A stretch of DNA of 64,000 bases. Source: Planococcus citri (taxonomy: Eukaryota > Arthropoda > Insecta > Hemiptera > Pseudococcidae). A program made the translations under genes and the position numbers. Of the stretch, positions 37,423 to 48,037 are shown one piece after another. The DNA lies in NCBI RefSeq assembly GCF_950023065.1, contig NC_088678.1:37686580-37750579 (forward strand). Reading direction: 5' to 3'. Numbering within the stretch: position 1 is the first letter of the stretch; each line of letters begins with the position of its first letter. Below the pieces are notes generated by a model. That model saw only the letters and a list, made by a program, of their open reading frames with translations. It had not been told where the DNA came from and ran no database searches.

Positions 37423-38323
37423 GAACCAGTCCTCGAGCAGTCATACGCACTGATTCATACTTCGGCGAATTGCCTAACGCATTGATCAGATACGTATAGA
37501 TCTCCGATGGAGTCAACTTCACGTCCAAACTCTCCATATCGTTGATTAACGTATAAAATGCCTCCAAGAACTCTTTCGGACCTTTGTACATATCGATGAC
37601 AATCTTCGAAATACGAGTTCGACAGTCGATAATTGCTGCTTGGTTTTCCGCCTGGTACAAGGAGTTGAGCTCCGTCCAGAATACGTACGGGTCCTCTGTC
37701 TCCTTGACCAGTCGGAAAACGTTCTCAGCTACGTGCCTAATTAAAATTTCGAGAGCTTTCGCTTTTTTACGCGCCGATAACGTATTTACTTCGAGAATCG
37801 CGGTTTGAAGTCCTTTGGCCGCAAGAATAACCTTGATTTTTCTTTTCCAGGACACGAAGCCCGTACCGCGAAAGACCATCGACTCCATTGCACGATTATC
37901 ACCGGCACCGAACATACTACCAGACGAACTACTAGAATCGGATTCTACAGCTACGTCGTCGGACTCGACGTCGCTACTTTCACTACCTTCGGACTTGTCG
38001 TCGGATGGACCAGGAGGTGGAGGAGGTGGAGGACCGGATGGTGGATTTGACGGAGGAGGAACGGGATCAACAGGGATCGACGGATCGTTCGAATCACCAA
38101 AACCTGCTGAACTTGGACCAGCTTCCGAATCGCCGGATGACTCAGATATGTGCTGTAACGTTACTTTACTTTTACCTTTCGACTTCGGTATACTTTGTTC
38201 TGGTTTTTCCTTTTCAGAAAAACCACGAAACTCAGCGCTCGATTTACGCTTATCTGAACTACTATCGTCGTCGTCTACGTTGACCGATTTTCCTGACCGC
38301 AAGTAGGACAGGACTGTCGACAT
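37352..38323 (-). CDS. gag: Copia gag, C-terminus replaced by MITE sequence
   Basis: ATG at 38323; 323 codons as it stands. Residues 1-60 are Ser/Lys/Asp-rich, 80-108 proline-rich (a run of seven P), 110-136 acidic and serine-rich. From about 148 (ESMVFRGTGFVSWK) to 300 lies the UBN2-type copia gag region, with FWTELNSLYQ at 215-224 and KEFLEAFYTLINDM at 250-263. The last 23 residues are translated from the MITE and end at TGA 37354-37352. Zinc knuckles normally at the gag C-terminus are on the other side of the insert in the pol frame. Removing the insert together with one duplication (424 bp) would leave both parts in the same frame, so a single gag-pol polyprotein was interrupted. The truncated product lacks RNA-binding knuckles. 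Confidence 0.93.
   Translation of the reverse strand: MSTVLSYLRSGKSVNVDDDDSSSDKRKSSAEFRGFSEKEKPEQSIPKSKGKSKVTLQHISESSGDSEAGPSSAGFGDSNDPSIPVDPVPPPSNPPSGPPPPPPPGPSDDKSEGSESSDVESDDVAVESDSSSSSGSMFGAGDNRAMESMVFRGTGFVSWKRKIKVILAAKGLQTAILEVNTLSARKKAKALEILIRHVAENVFRLVKETEDPYVFWTELNSLYQAENQAAIIDCRTRISKIVIDMYKGPKEFLEAFYTLINDMESLDVKLTPSEIYTYLINALGNSPKYESVRMTARGLVLVVLIYRYLKRYIDMRSNIDISI
37423..37430. repeat. MITE target duplication GAACCAGT, right
   Basis: Exact match to 36999-37006. It lies inside the gag reading frame (codons for Gly-Leu-Val), showing that the MITE came after the retrotransposon. Confidence 0.95.
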
Positions 38324-38425
38324 TTATTTCGTCGAACACCACGAACCAAAAATTCAACAGCTACACAAGCCGGATACTTTGACGAACGAATCCACACAGG
38401 ATACCAAATACGTCGTCGAACTACA

Positions 38426-38447
38426 GAGCGTTTCACCAACTACGCTC
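38426..38447 (-). other. Leader hairpin near the primer-binding site
   Basis: In sense the leader contains a 6-bp stem (GAGCGT/ACGCTC) with a 10-base loop AGTTGGTGAA. The loop resembles a tRNA D-loop. It lies nine bases downstream of the LTR and may affect primer annealing or packaging; function is inference. Confidence 0.4.
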
Positions 38448-38456
38448 ACGCTACCA
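38440..38456 (-). other. Primer-binding site, initiator-Met type
   Basis: Directly after the 5' LTR the sense strand reads TGGTAGCGTGAGCG. TGGTAGC is complementary to the 3' end of eukaryotic initiator methionine tRNA (GCTACCA), the usual primer family for Ty1/copia. Only the first seven or eight bases fit that tRNA; the rest diverges from the common sequence, so the primer is probable but not certain. Confidence 0.6.
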
Positions 38457-38880
38457 TGAACGATAAATCGATCAAAATCGATAAATCTGACTCACAACAA
38501 TATTAAACTTGCCTAACATTCGACAAAACGAAAACAAACTTCAACAAAAAAAATAAATAAATATTTATTGTTAACGGTCATTGACCTAACGATCAATAAA
38601 CCAGACAAATGAGACTGAGCAAAAAGCTCGATGACTTTACTTTATGACGACAAGAATAATATTAACGCGAACTAACTTAGTAACTAACGAAAACAACGAA
38701 AAAACAACGATAATTTAACAGCCAACGGTTTACGCGATTTTACGAAAAGAACAAAAAACCATTTTATACGTAACCAACAATATATATATCGCGAAACCGA
38801 AATTCATTTTTAATAAAAAATAAAAACTTAAAAGTTACCGAACATAGTTCGTTACTGTTACGATTCCAATTTTGCCAACA
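38457..38880 (-). repeat. 5' LTR of the copia element
   Basis: 424 bp, same termini as the 3' LTR. TATATATAT lies at about 38780-38789 and AATAAA at 38564-38569. As the upstream copy it should hold the active promoter for the genomic RNA. Three substitutions distinguish it from the 3' copy. Confidence 0.95.
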
Positions 38881-38885
38881 TTACC
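38881..38885. repeat. Copia target duplication TTACC, right
   Basis: Exact match to 32417-32421 on the other side of the element, confirming both outer boundaries. Confidence 0.95.
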
Positions 38886-38946
38886 TACAAATTTTCAAAA
38901 AATGCCCAAACATGCAAAAAAAATTAATTTGCAATAAATTCAAATT

Positions 38947-39198
38947 TCAACGTGAAAAATCAAAGAAACAACATCTACCCCCAATGCCCTCATCTGATAA
39001 AAATTTGAACTCGATCCAAATCAAACCGAATGAATCATTGAAAACGAATTTCAAAGAAAGAAGATACCACATCGCATTCACTACCAACCATTCAACCAAT
39101 ACGTAATAAAAACCACCTTTGAAACTTCTCAGCATGTTGAAAAGTCGACGTCTCGCAGCATCAATGACCATTTCACGGCCAGAGGAGAGCATGGACAC
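38947..39198 (-). CDS. Unrecognised 83-codon open frame
   Basis: An open frame (start reading MSMLSSGREMVIDAARRRLF, with an internal ATG at the third residue) runs to TGA at 38947. Residues 30-50 (FYYVLVEWLVVNAMWYLLSL) form a hydrophobic stretch long enough for one membrane helix after an amphipathic, arginine-containing start; the rest is mixed. It lies just outside the right end of the retrotransposon, at the edge of a CpG-containing block. I recognise no family. It could be a small membrane protein, a first exon or chance. Confidence 0.2.
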   Translation of the reverse strand: MSMLSSGREMVIDAARRRLFNMLRSFKGGFYYVLVEWLVVNAMWYLLSLKFVFNDSFGLIWIEFKFLSDEGIGGRCCFFDFSR

Positions 39199-40960
39199 TC
39201 GTAAATCGAGCGTACGAGTATAAGTCCACCTCAGTCAAACCTACCGGTTCGATTTCCCATACCACAGTACAGTAGGCTAATTTTACAGGACCCATGCTAA
39301 TAATAATAATAACAAATAAAAACATCGTTAACACGTAACGCCCAGCAGCAGCAAACTAATAAAAATCGCGGTAGTAAAACGTCACCGAACGTGTGGCCGG
39401 TTCGCATACGTCATCGTCATCGTAAATTCGAAAAGAAAAGAAAAATCATCCTCGTAAAATACCTACGTACAATGTTTGCCGAATGGCACGCGAAAAAATA
39501 CTCTCTCATAATTTTTTTCTATAGCAACAATAAGAGAAGAAATACAGAAAAATCAACACAGTCGAAGAAGAAAAAAATCGATTCGTGTGTAGTTAAGTAG
39601 AGCGCCGTAGCACCGATTAACCCATAAAGGTCAAACATTTCGCCATTATTTTGGGTATAAATAAACACACATATTCGTTTTAATGTAGGAGTATCATATA
39701 CGAATACAACGACGTCGACGACGTATGCTATACATATCTCACGTACATTGGCTTCCTATGGGAACAAGAACCTCTCATCGTCAGTCATGTCATACAAAGA
39801 AACCGTCCATTGCTCGGCATCATCGTAATCATATACCCTACACCAGGGAGGAAAAAAAACAGTTGCCGGTACTGCTGAGTTGAAGTGCTGATAACAAATC
39901 TACCAAAAAAATGGTAGAAGAAATAAGATGAGACGCGAGATGAAAAGAGGAAAAAAACGTGAAGGTAGGGCCACTCCAGACTAGGGAGTTAAATTGTATC
40001 AACGAGCGAGAATAATTCGCCACGAGCGCCTGACGACGTTTTACTTGGTGGTCGCTACTCGCTAGCGGTCAGTGTGACGTAACCTCGGCGCTGGATGCGA
40101 TTTAACGGCTATTATCTTATCAATAGGAATACCGAATACCGCTCTTCCAAGTTGCAATCCACGCACCTCCACCACAACCAGTTGCAACCAAAAAATCCGA
40201 GTGGGCAAAAGTGAAAGCAAGGCTATAAAAACGAGATGCAAATTTCTGTCGTATAATGTGCCTCTGCACCTTTGTCGCGATAAAAATATCAAACGAAAGG
40301 AGGAAGGGACAAAAAAGGGATTAAAAAAAAGGTCCTTCGCGGTCCTTTTTACCTCGGATCTCCCAAGTAGCTTCGATAATAAAATTAGGTACAGGACTAA
40401 AAAAAAATTCATCGTGTGGTATCAACAATGATAACAAGTTTACAATTGGGAAATTTTCAATAACAAAGCGTCACCGGCGATACCGCCAATCCCGGGTACC
40501 ATAGCTCGCTTTAACACCGTTCACAAAATAGACCCGGCGCCAAGTTGGCATTTTACCTGTTCCATCTCTTTCTCTCTCTGTTTCTCTCTCACACAAACAC
40601 AACAAACCGGGCAGAGTGAGAGACGTAGATGAGATAATCATTACAATTTAACCTAATGGACTTTTCTTCTCTGTTCCTTTTGTATGTTTCAAGTCCTCTT
40701 GCACCCTCCCTTCACCCTTTGTTTTCGCTTTGACTGGCTAGTCCACCTTCATATCCATCCATCCCTCGTACTTCTAACGCTTCTTGATAATTTGTGGTCA
40801 CACATTTTACAAGTATACGTATACTATTGCAGACTGCACAAACGTCTCGTGATGCGCGCTAATGTACGGTGCAGTTTTGCTGCATTGGCAGGACTGGAAC
40901 TAAAGATGGAATATCGACAATGTAGGCAATAGAGTAGATTAGAGATGACATCATAAGTCT
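39199..40960. promoter_or_regulatory. CpG-containing block, possible promoter region
   Basis: Relatively GC- and CpG-rich sequence with TAATAATAATAATAAC at about 39299-39313 and a CT-rich stretch at 40564-40592. A 116-codon minus-strand frame (40062-40412) and shorter plus-strand frames overlap without recognisable domains. The composition suits a promoter or enhancer, but no start site can be fixed. Confidence 0.25.
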
Positions 40961-41454
40961 GGTATACCCTTGAAAAACTGTCATGTAAGTGCATTGTTAT
41001 CGATAATCATGAATAAATTCAAAGATGAGGAGGGGGTGGAATGCACATCGTTTGTCATCTTCAGTACTCAACAACTCGAGTTAAAAACTCTAATAATCTT
41101 CAAACAATTCATATCAAATTGAAAAAAAAAGATTTGACAATAAAACATGGTCCAAACCAATAGATCAAAAAAGAATGGTCAAAGAGAGCAATCTGCCTCA
41201 GTTGAGCCTCCGGTTTCCATGAATGGTCCAAGAAAGTGAAAAAATAGGGCCAATAAATGAGGACTATCAATTGTACAAGAGTTGAACTCACAAAATTTTA
41301 ATTTTGATATTTTTTCCAAAAATAAACAATCATGAAAAATAGACAATTTTTTTACGGAGAGAAAGTGAAATCGAAATTAAATTTGCAGCGAGCTCAGTTT
41401 GGCCCACAACAGCTCTGCACAAAACCCTTACTGATTCTCATCGATTTTCTTCAT
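40961..41454. other. AT-rich non-coding stretch
   Basis: No gene or element boundary seen. Confidence 0.5.
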
Positions 41455-41709
41455 TTATGATGAGTAATTAATATAATTAGAATAAATAAAAATATGAGTT
41501 AAAGTTGTAGGACTATTGAATACTGATGAAAGAAAAGGTATAGTGTAATCAATAGCTAACATTGGAATTTTGATAGAGCTGGCGCCAATTTGAGCTAATG
41601 ATGCATTACTATCAAATCTAAGTATTGTTCCATACACAAATCGCTGATACTGAACTTTGATAAATGTATTGAGTAAACTATAAACATTGATTAAAAATTT
41701 CGTTTTTGA
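41455..41709 (-). CDS. Possible terminal coding exon, unknown protein
   Basis: On the minus strand a T-rich tract ending ATCATGTTAG (AG at 41711-41710) is followed by 84 open codons and a TAA at 41457-41455. The peptide is unusually protein-like for this A/T-rich DNA: FLINVYSLLNTFIKVQ, then RFDSNASLAQIGASSIK and IPMLAIDYTIPFLSS. A second protein-like frame lies just upstream (42043-41798, containing SFPILVPLPSTAYL). No domain is recognised and no donor links the two with confidence. It may be a last exon of an unknown gene, an old pseudogene fragment, or chance. Confidence 0.25.
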   Translation of the reverse strand, partial: SKTKFLINVYSLLNTFIKVQYQRFVYGTILRFDSNASLAQIGASSIKIPMLAIDYTIPFLSSVFNSPTTLTHIFIYSNYINYSS

Positions 41710-44700
41710 CTAACATGATACGTAATAAAAAAAAACACGCAGAAATCATTGAAAGTAGTTTCAAATCGCTTAATCTATACTACAGGTGGCTGGGTATTTA
41801 ATTCCAAAAATTTGTGATCGAATCAAAATTTATCGAAAGAAAAAAATCAAATGCCAACCAAATAATTTTATTTTCATTCAATTTGCCCCTCATTTTATTC
41901 CCTATAGCTTGAAGTTGCAAACGATTAAAATGCAAAATTCTGCACACATTTGATGCAGTTTGAGTATTCAAATATGCAGTCGAAGGTAGAGGAACGAGGA
42001 TGGGGAACGATTCGGCAGCGCGATTACGGTACCTGGTGACCAAAGTGACATTTCAAACTAAAAATATGCAAAAATATACGATATCGTTGGAGATATCTAG
42101 AGAGGAAATTTTTCCAGCAGCGAATATTCATGTGTTTAAAAATTTAAACTACTTTATACCTATTCGTTGTATACATTGAAATTTAAAAAAATTGTCAGTT
42201 TTCCATTCATTTATTTGAACGTATGTGTTTTTTTTTAAATTGAGAAAAAACAGGTTTGTTTTACTCCGTTTTCATTTTTTTTCTACCAACTAAAAAAATT
42301 GCCATTTAATTTGTATACTTAACAGGAAAAATGCATTTGATGGAATAAAAAAATTGAAAATATGTGACAATAATTTGTATTTTGAAATCTAAGACCTGAC
42401 TCAGTAAAAAATGAAAAATTGCCTAATTTTGTTGAAAAATTTCTCCAAATTAAAATATTTTCTTGAGAAAATTATGTTCAAAAATAAACTGATTCCATTA
42501 ATATTGAAAAAAATGTAGATAATAAAGATTGCCCCCACTAAACTTCCGGATAAACACCCCTCTCCCTCCCAAAAAATTAACATGATTCGAAGAAACATCT
42601 GCAGTGCTAAAGCCGTCGATCAAGATTATAACTTTTTAAAAATCCCCTTTGACTTTTGAAAAATTAAAAAAACAATTGTGAAGTTCTTAAGATATACGTA
42701 TTACCTAATAGAATTTTAAAAACTTAATGAAAAAGCTGAATCAATTCCTTCTACAGCATTTTGCCATGATTTTCATGAACTCGAAAAAAAACAATGGACT
42801 CTTTATTGGACGTTAAACTTTCGAAAACTTCAGAGAAAAAATCAATTCCAAGACAATTGGAGATGCCATTTTGACAATCGACTTTTAGACATCAAGTCTG
42901 ACTTCAAAAATTTGACAAAAACTATTCGAGTTCCTGAAATTGTGTCATTCTTTTACAATCAGTTCTCAGGCAAGACACTTAAACTTGTCCACGATTTCAA
43001 GCTTTCCTTCAGAGGATATTTCTTATCCTTGTTTACTCACACCTATTCAAAATTACCTACTTTCAAGGGGAAAACAGCTCATAGTTTTTTCAAGTGCTTA
43101 CTTTTAAAGCCTCCACTTTTAATTTGCCCATTTAAGCCTACCAAAAAAATCACGAAAGCTACAAAAAAATGCATACTTACATCTTTTGCATTCAAAATAA
43201 TACATATAAAGAAAAAATATGCAAAACATCAATTCCCCTCCCCCTCTCAATCCTGTCAAACCTCTCTACACATTCACCACTCGTATTACACGAATTTCGC
43301 ACAAACGTCCTTCTACAATTTGCAAATTCAGTAAAAAAAAAAAAAGAATGAAAAACCTGCAAAACGAATCGATTCTTATAATCGCAAGTACTCTCACATA
43401 CTATTCTTGGTAAATTATATGATAATTTATTCGTTCGTATTGATTCGTTACGAAATGCACAAATACAACAAATGAAAATCGGCTGTAGATACCCACAACT
43501 ACGAAGTAAAATGGTATAGGTATACGAGCAAGTATCCCAGCAACATCGTCATCTATTGCGACTGCTTTAAAGCAAGGAAAACCGAGCCACACTCGGATTT
43601 CCATAATTTTAAATGGAAGATGGTCAATAGCGCGAGGTGACGATTTTAAAAAGGTCACAGCAGCGACAGCCATTCGACAATCCGTGAATGAAAATAATAA
43701 AAGTAAAAGATTATTATTTCGCGCGATTGCGATTATGCTTTAGATTATCTCGAAAGAGCACCTACTCGTAAGAGTGTATCTTGGTTTAAAAATAAATTCG
43801 AAGTAATTATTTTTCATGGAAATTTTTTTTCGAGTATGTGCTTGAAAAAAATAATAATAGGGTCACGCCTAATCCCCCGAAAACAGTAGAACACGAGCTT
43901 GATTCGTGATTTTCAACAGGTCGTTTGAAAATTAAATGAAAATATTGTATAGGTCGAGAGTATCGTGTATATGGTGTTGAAGCGGATTAAATTTGTGATG
44001 AGTTTAAGGGAGGGGGAGGGAGGGTCAAAGTATGGAGATATCTAAAAATATTATTTTTTCATTAAATTTGAAAAAATTTCAATTTTTTTCCAATTCCATT
44101 CAAATTGTTACAATTATCTAAACATCGAAGAAATTTTATCAACTGCATGAGCGATTTTTTTCAAGTAAACAAATCTTTTATGGACAGAAAATTTTCAGAA
44201 AATTCGTGTTTTTTCAATTTTTAAAATGTATTGATCAAATAAAAAAGCCCATCAAACAATTTCATTGAATTACAATACGTGCCTTTTTGCTTTCAGTTTG
44301 ACATTCAAGTATTTTCTTTTCTTTCTACTCCTCATCTCTTTCATAGCTTAATAATGTGAGCCATTTTGATTCTAATAATTACCAAAAATTGAAAAATCAT
44401 ATTGAACCATAATAATTCTATTTATTGTAATCTTACATTTCTTCAAAATTGAACCTCAAAACAGATGGCTCAAGATCTGCACTAAAAAGTAGCCATTAAA
44501 AATTTCATTATTAAATTGAAGAACATAAAATTATTACAAAATTTTACTATCAATCAGTGAATTGGAAATTAATTCGGCGTGGTTTTAAAATAATTTGGTA
44601 ATAAAATGATCTTTCAGTTCATCAAGATCAAGAAGCAACGAAGGAAGAAGGGGACTTATTTCAGGCATTCTCATTTCACAAGTTCATTGACATGAAAAAG

Positions 44701-46162
44701 AAAGGATTAATCTTTGTATGTAGTATGTACATAGGTATAATATAAACATTAAAATTTATTCGGAGCTTTTCCCTTTTACCAGCATTTTTTGTAAAAAGAG
44801 CTCAAAATATTTCAAATTTCAAATTCCACAGCAAAAATTTGAAATTCCACATCATCCAAACAATGAAACGAGATGAAAGAACAATCGCATCAAACAATAC
44901 AAAAAACCAGGCAGCAAAATTATTCTCAAACAACAGCAACGACAAAGACAACGCTACCGATAGTAACACGAAATCGATAATCCCATCATCAATCTCTTTC
45001 TAGCTGAAAAAGAATACCACGGATTCGATATCAAATTAGAATTTCAATTCGTTCACAATAAAAATCAATCCATTTCGAACCCCTTAAACCTTCAAATCCT
45101 TCTCACCGGTTAACCTTTAACTCATAATCTCTGCTTAACATTCGCCCCTTCACACCCTCCTTTTCCTATCCCATATCCTCGAGCATTCTCACTTTCAACT
45201 CATCTCGCACATAATTACCTACCCTTATCCGCTCTATACCTACATCGCGAGTATTTCTACCATGCACACAGTGCACTACACACAGCAACCTCCCACACAC
45301 ATTTACCAAACTCTAATAAACGGTAAACGTGGTCATAAAATAGTAAACCAAATACCCCCCTTTGACCCCTTCAAATGTGCGTGTATTCTAAAGACAAGAA
45401 GTCGGGAAAAAAAACTACAATACTGTTTCTAAAAATAACACCCCCACTAAATCATTAACTTTCTAGGTAGCTTCAACGACTGCACGTAATAGTAACGCAT
45501 TTTACGTCACAGTCGATTTCTGTACACTAAAATATAGTATTTCCTCGATATTCGACTACAAGTGGATATGGAACCTTTGCAAAGAATGAGAGGAAATGAC
45601 AAATTTATCGTCAGGGTTTGCGGGAAATAGACTAAAGTAACAGGTTGGCTTATGCAAAAGAGCCCTTCGCAGTTACCATACAACAGGTCTACCGGTCGTG
45701 GTAGGTTGGTAAGGTACAGTGGAATGGTCTCCCTTCTGAATTACGTTTACTCAAGCGTGATAATACACCTGAGTTTTCAGTCCGTTTCTTCTTCTATAGA
45801 TACGTATACAAGTACATCGAGTTGAAAAAACTGAAAAGGGTTGCAAAACCAACTACAATCATTTCGGTCTCTCGGAGATGTGAAAATTGTTGATCAGAGA
45901 GGGATTCGCGACGGTAAAGATGAGCACAAAGGGTAAACTATGGTCAGTTTTGGACGTTGAATCGAATCGTAATGAAAATAAATACACGATTATCGCTCGA
46001 AAGTAGATACAATTCGACGTCAAAATAATTACATCGACGAATTTCGAATAAAAAGGTAACAATTAATGAAACAAATTCACTAACGAAGCGTTGAGATAAA
46101 CGATTACAAAAATTTTAGAAGCGATAACGAGAAAAAAAACCTTCAGCTTGAAACAAACTTAC
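41710..46162. other. AT-rich intron-like DNA with a few balanced patches
   Basis: A/T-rich from 42.05 to 43.4 kb and 44.0 to 45.0 kb; more balanced at 43.4-44.0 kb and 45.0-46.1 kb. A 140-codon plus-strand frame at 42912-43334 is rich in K, F, T and S with no motif and overlaps other frames, so I treat it as chance. If the minus-strand exons belong to one gene, this is part of its intron. Confidence 0.45.
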
Positions 46163-46240
46163 CAAAACTTTCTTGACATGTTTCGTCTTTTTAGGCGAAT
46201 CCGATAATTTGATACTAGACGGTACAGAATCCATCGTCAT
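46163..46240 (-). CDS. Alternative first coding exon (MTMDSVPSS...)
   Basis: On the minus strand the coding part starts at ATG 46240-46238 or the second ATG 46234-46232 and reads MTMDSVPSSIKLSDSPKKT, then KHVKKVL, ending on TTG|GTAAGT (donor GT at 46162-46161), phase 0. No convincing acceptor lies upstream, while a GC-richer block follows at 46.5-47.1 kb, so a promoter-proximal first exon fits best. It shares the MDSV start and the phase-0 donor with the exon at 62389-62505 and could join the exon at 26281-26422. The basic PKKTKHVKK run could aid nuclear import. Family unknown. Confidence 0.45.
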
Positions 46241-47097
46241 TATTCGTGTTTTTTTGAATGAAATCTCTTGGAAGGTAACTCTTGGATAATTCACGTATGC
46301 ATGGGTAGGTGAGTACATAAACAACACTGCACTTGGAAAAACTTCGATAACGCAGTCTTTATTTTCAATTTCAAGAGTAAAAAGGTAACAAACAACCGCG
46401 TAAAATTAATAAATGGTAAACATGACGACGTTATTTCATAATTTTGATTATAAAATCTAATCGAAGCATTGTCAAAAGCTACTGTAAAAACCACCGACGC
46501 ACCATAAGTTAAAATAAAAAGAATTATGAAAAATAATAATAATAATACGATAGACGAGGAAAGGAAACAAGAAAGAATAAACGCACTTCACGACCACCGT
46601 CAGATCGACGACTCACGCAGTTAAAACAGAGCGCTGCTACATCACAGAATATTGAATGATGTTGCGTTTGGAACAGATTCGTGAATGGGTAAAGAGCTCG
46701 GAGGCCAGCGGAGGTGTACGGGACGGAGGGAGGGCAAACCAACATTATGAATGGAAGGTGAGAAGAGACGAATGTACACGAGTGTACGAGGAGCGAAGAG
46801 CGCGCAGCCCTATGAATGAAAACCCGTCACCGTAACTCAGCTGTGGCGACCGTTTGCTAGCTGTGTGTGTGTTTAGAGTATATATACACTATACAGAATT
46901 TACCCACAGAATGAATGGGCGGAGGAGGACACATACACACGTTTGGTTTCTGTGTATCTTGCATGCAGCATAGTGAGCTATACGTATACGAGACACTCAT
47001 ACACAGCTCGAGAAGAAGTGAAGAAAAAAAACACACACACACGCAGATAACAGGAGCAAGAGCACACACAAGTATATCAAAAGCACAGCGTGGTTAT
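46241..47097. promoter_or_regulatory. GC-richer block between divergent exon candidates
   Basis: About 46550-46860 is the most GC-rich non-transposon sequence nearby, with GGAGG and CGC words, followed by short TG and CA microsatellites (46860-46872, 47029-47043). It lies between a minus-strand first-exon candidate at 46163-46240 and a plus-strand one at 47098-47146. A shared divergent promoter is a reasonable inference; no core element is placed. Confidence 0.35.
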
Positions 47098-47146
47098 ATG
47101 CTTAGCTATGCTGTGATCTCAGTGCTCTCTGTGCTCTGTGCTGCCC
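47098..47146 (+). CDS. Possible first coding exon encoding a signal peptide
   Basis: ATG at 47098 opens MLSYAVISVLSVLCAA (16 codons plus one base) and runs directly into C|GTAAGTAT, a strong donor at 47147. The peptide has the layout of a eukaryotic secretion signal: short polar start, hydrophobic core AVISVLSVL, and small residues (C-A-A) at the end. That suggests a secreted or membrane protein whose mature part lies in downstream plus-strand exons. The donor is phase 1. The upstream frame is open, so the exact start is not proven. No downstream exon is fixed. Confidence 0.35.
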
Positions 47147-47792
47147 GTAAGTATAAATATATTTCACTACCGCAGAGCTCGTATATACCTTCATCTGTAT
47201 CCAACGACATAACGCCGCAGAAGCAGAGGCAAAGAGTAAGAGGAGCTGCCTGAAGACGTCTACTCTACAACAACTGATCAACATGTGGCGGCGGTTTATT
47301 CTTGTTCTGCCAAGAAGTAAAATACACGATATACACGCACACAAAGGGCTCGTACAACGCAATGTACACTAAAAACTGTACCAAGTACCAACCGCCAGAA
47401 CACAGCTACTTGGTAATCATCTATAGGTACGTGTACTATATGATATGGTGTTAGATGTACTCATGTGCATGTGTAGTAGGCGATTCCATATTCCTATAGT
47501 GCATCTCGAGCATCACACAAACTCTGAAAGAGTTCTAGGCAAATGTGATCTATCTGCGGACTCCAGGGATTTCAGCGCAGGAGGTTGGCGCAGAGCCGCA
47601 GGCAGGGGTAGAGATTGCAAAATCGAAAGTACCTACTTCAACCCCCCCCCCCCCCATTCGATGTGCGTCATTCATTTCAAAGCAAGTATTTTGGACAATT
47701 TTTGAACAACTTTAATTTTCTCTTTAAAAAAAGGTTTTTTAAGAAGAGAAAAGCCAACAAAAATCACAGACGATTTAGGCGAAGTAGGCTTA
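47147..47792. other. Non-coding stretch
   Basis: Balanced composition, then a 14-base C run at 47642-47655. No gene recognised. Confidence 0.45.
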
Positions 47793-47794
47793 TA

Positions 47795-48035
47795 CAGGGG
47801 TCGGCATAAGTTAGTATTCGTATTCGAAAACTGATGCGTTCTTTTTAACACCCTGTTGTGTGTAATGAGTAGATAGAAGGTCTTGTAGGTAGTGCGTTGT
47901 GTTCGTGGAAGTCCCACCAATACTTTGGTAATAATAGTTTTTTTCCCCACTATGTCACTACAGAAAAAAAATTCATTTTCATTTGAAAAAATTTTCGTTT
48001 GTGCAAATCGGAATACTAACTTATGCCGACCCCTG
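47795..48035. mobile_element. Tc1/mariner-type MITE, 241 bp
   Basis: Ends are perfect 25-bp inverted repeats beginning CAGGGGTCGGCATAAGTTAG, flanked by TA on both sides (47793-47794 and 48036-48037). CAG-type ends and TA duplication define the Tc1/mariner superfamily. The 190-base interior has no transposase frame; short frames crossing it on both strands share peptides (NTNLCRPLY) only because the inverted ends are translated twice. Perfect ends suggest recent movement. Confidence 0.85.
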
Positions 48036-48037
48036 TA

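Larger units (their letters stand above)
32422..38880 (-). mobile_element. Ty1/copia LTR retrotransposon with nested MITE
   Basis: A complete 6459-bp element on the minus strand: 5' LTR (38457-38880), leader with primer-binding site, gag, pol (protease, integrase, reverse transcriptase, RNase H in copia order), polypurine tract and 3' LTR (32422-32845), inside a TTACC duplication. The integrase lies upstream of the reverse transcriptase, which defines Ty1/copia rather than Ty3/gypsy. The two LTRs differ at 3 of 424 sites, so insertion is recent. A 416-bp hAT-type MITE splits the gag-pol frame. Without that insert the element would be about 6.0 kb. All catalytic motifs of pol are present; the interruption is the only major lesion I see. 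Confidence 0.97.

Noticed and set aside
34016..38306. Plus-strand frames of 60-163 codons across the retrotransposon
   Set aside because: They are antisense shadows of gag and pol, favoured by the biased codons of the Ser/Asn/Asp-rich regions.
42912..43334. 140-codon plus-strand frame
   Set aside because: Low-complexity K/F/T/S composition, overlapped by other frames, no motif and no splice or promoter context.
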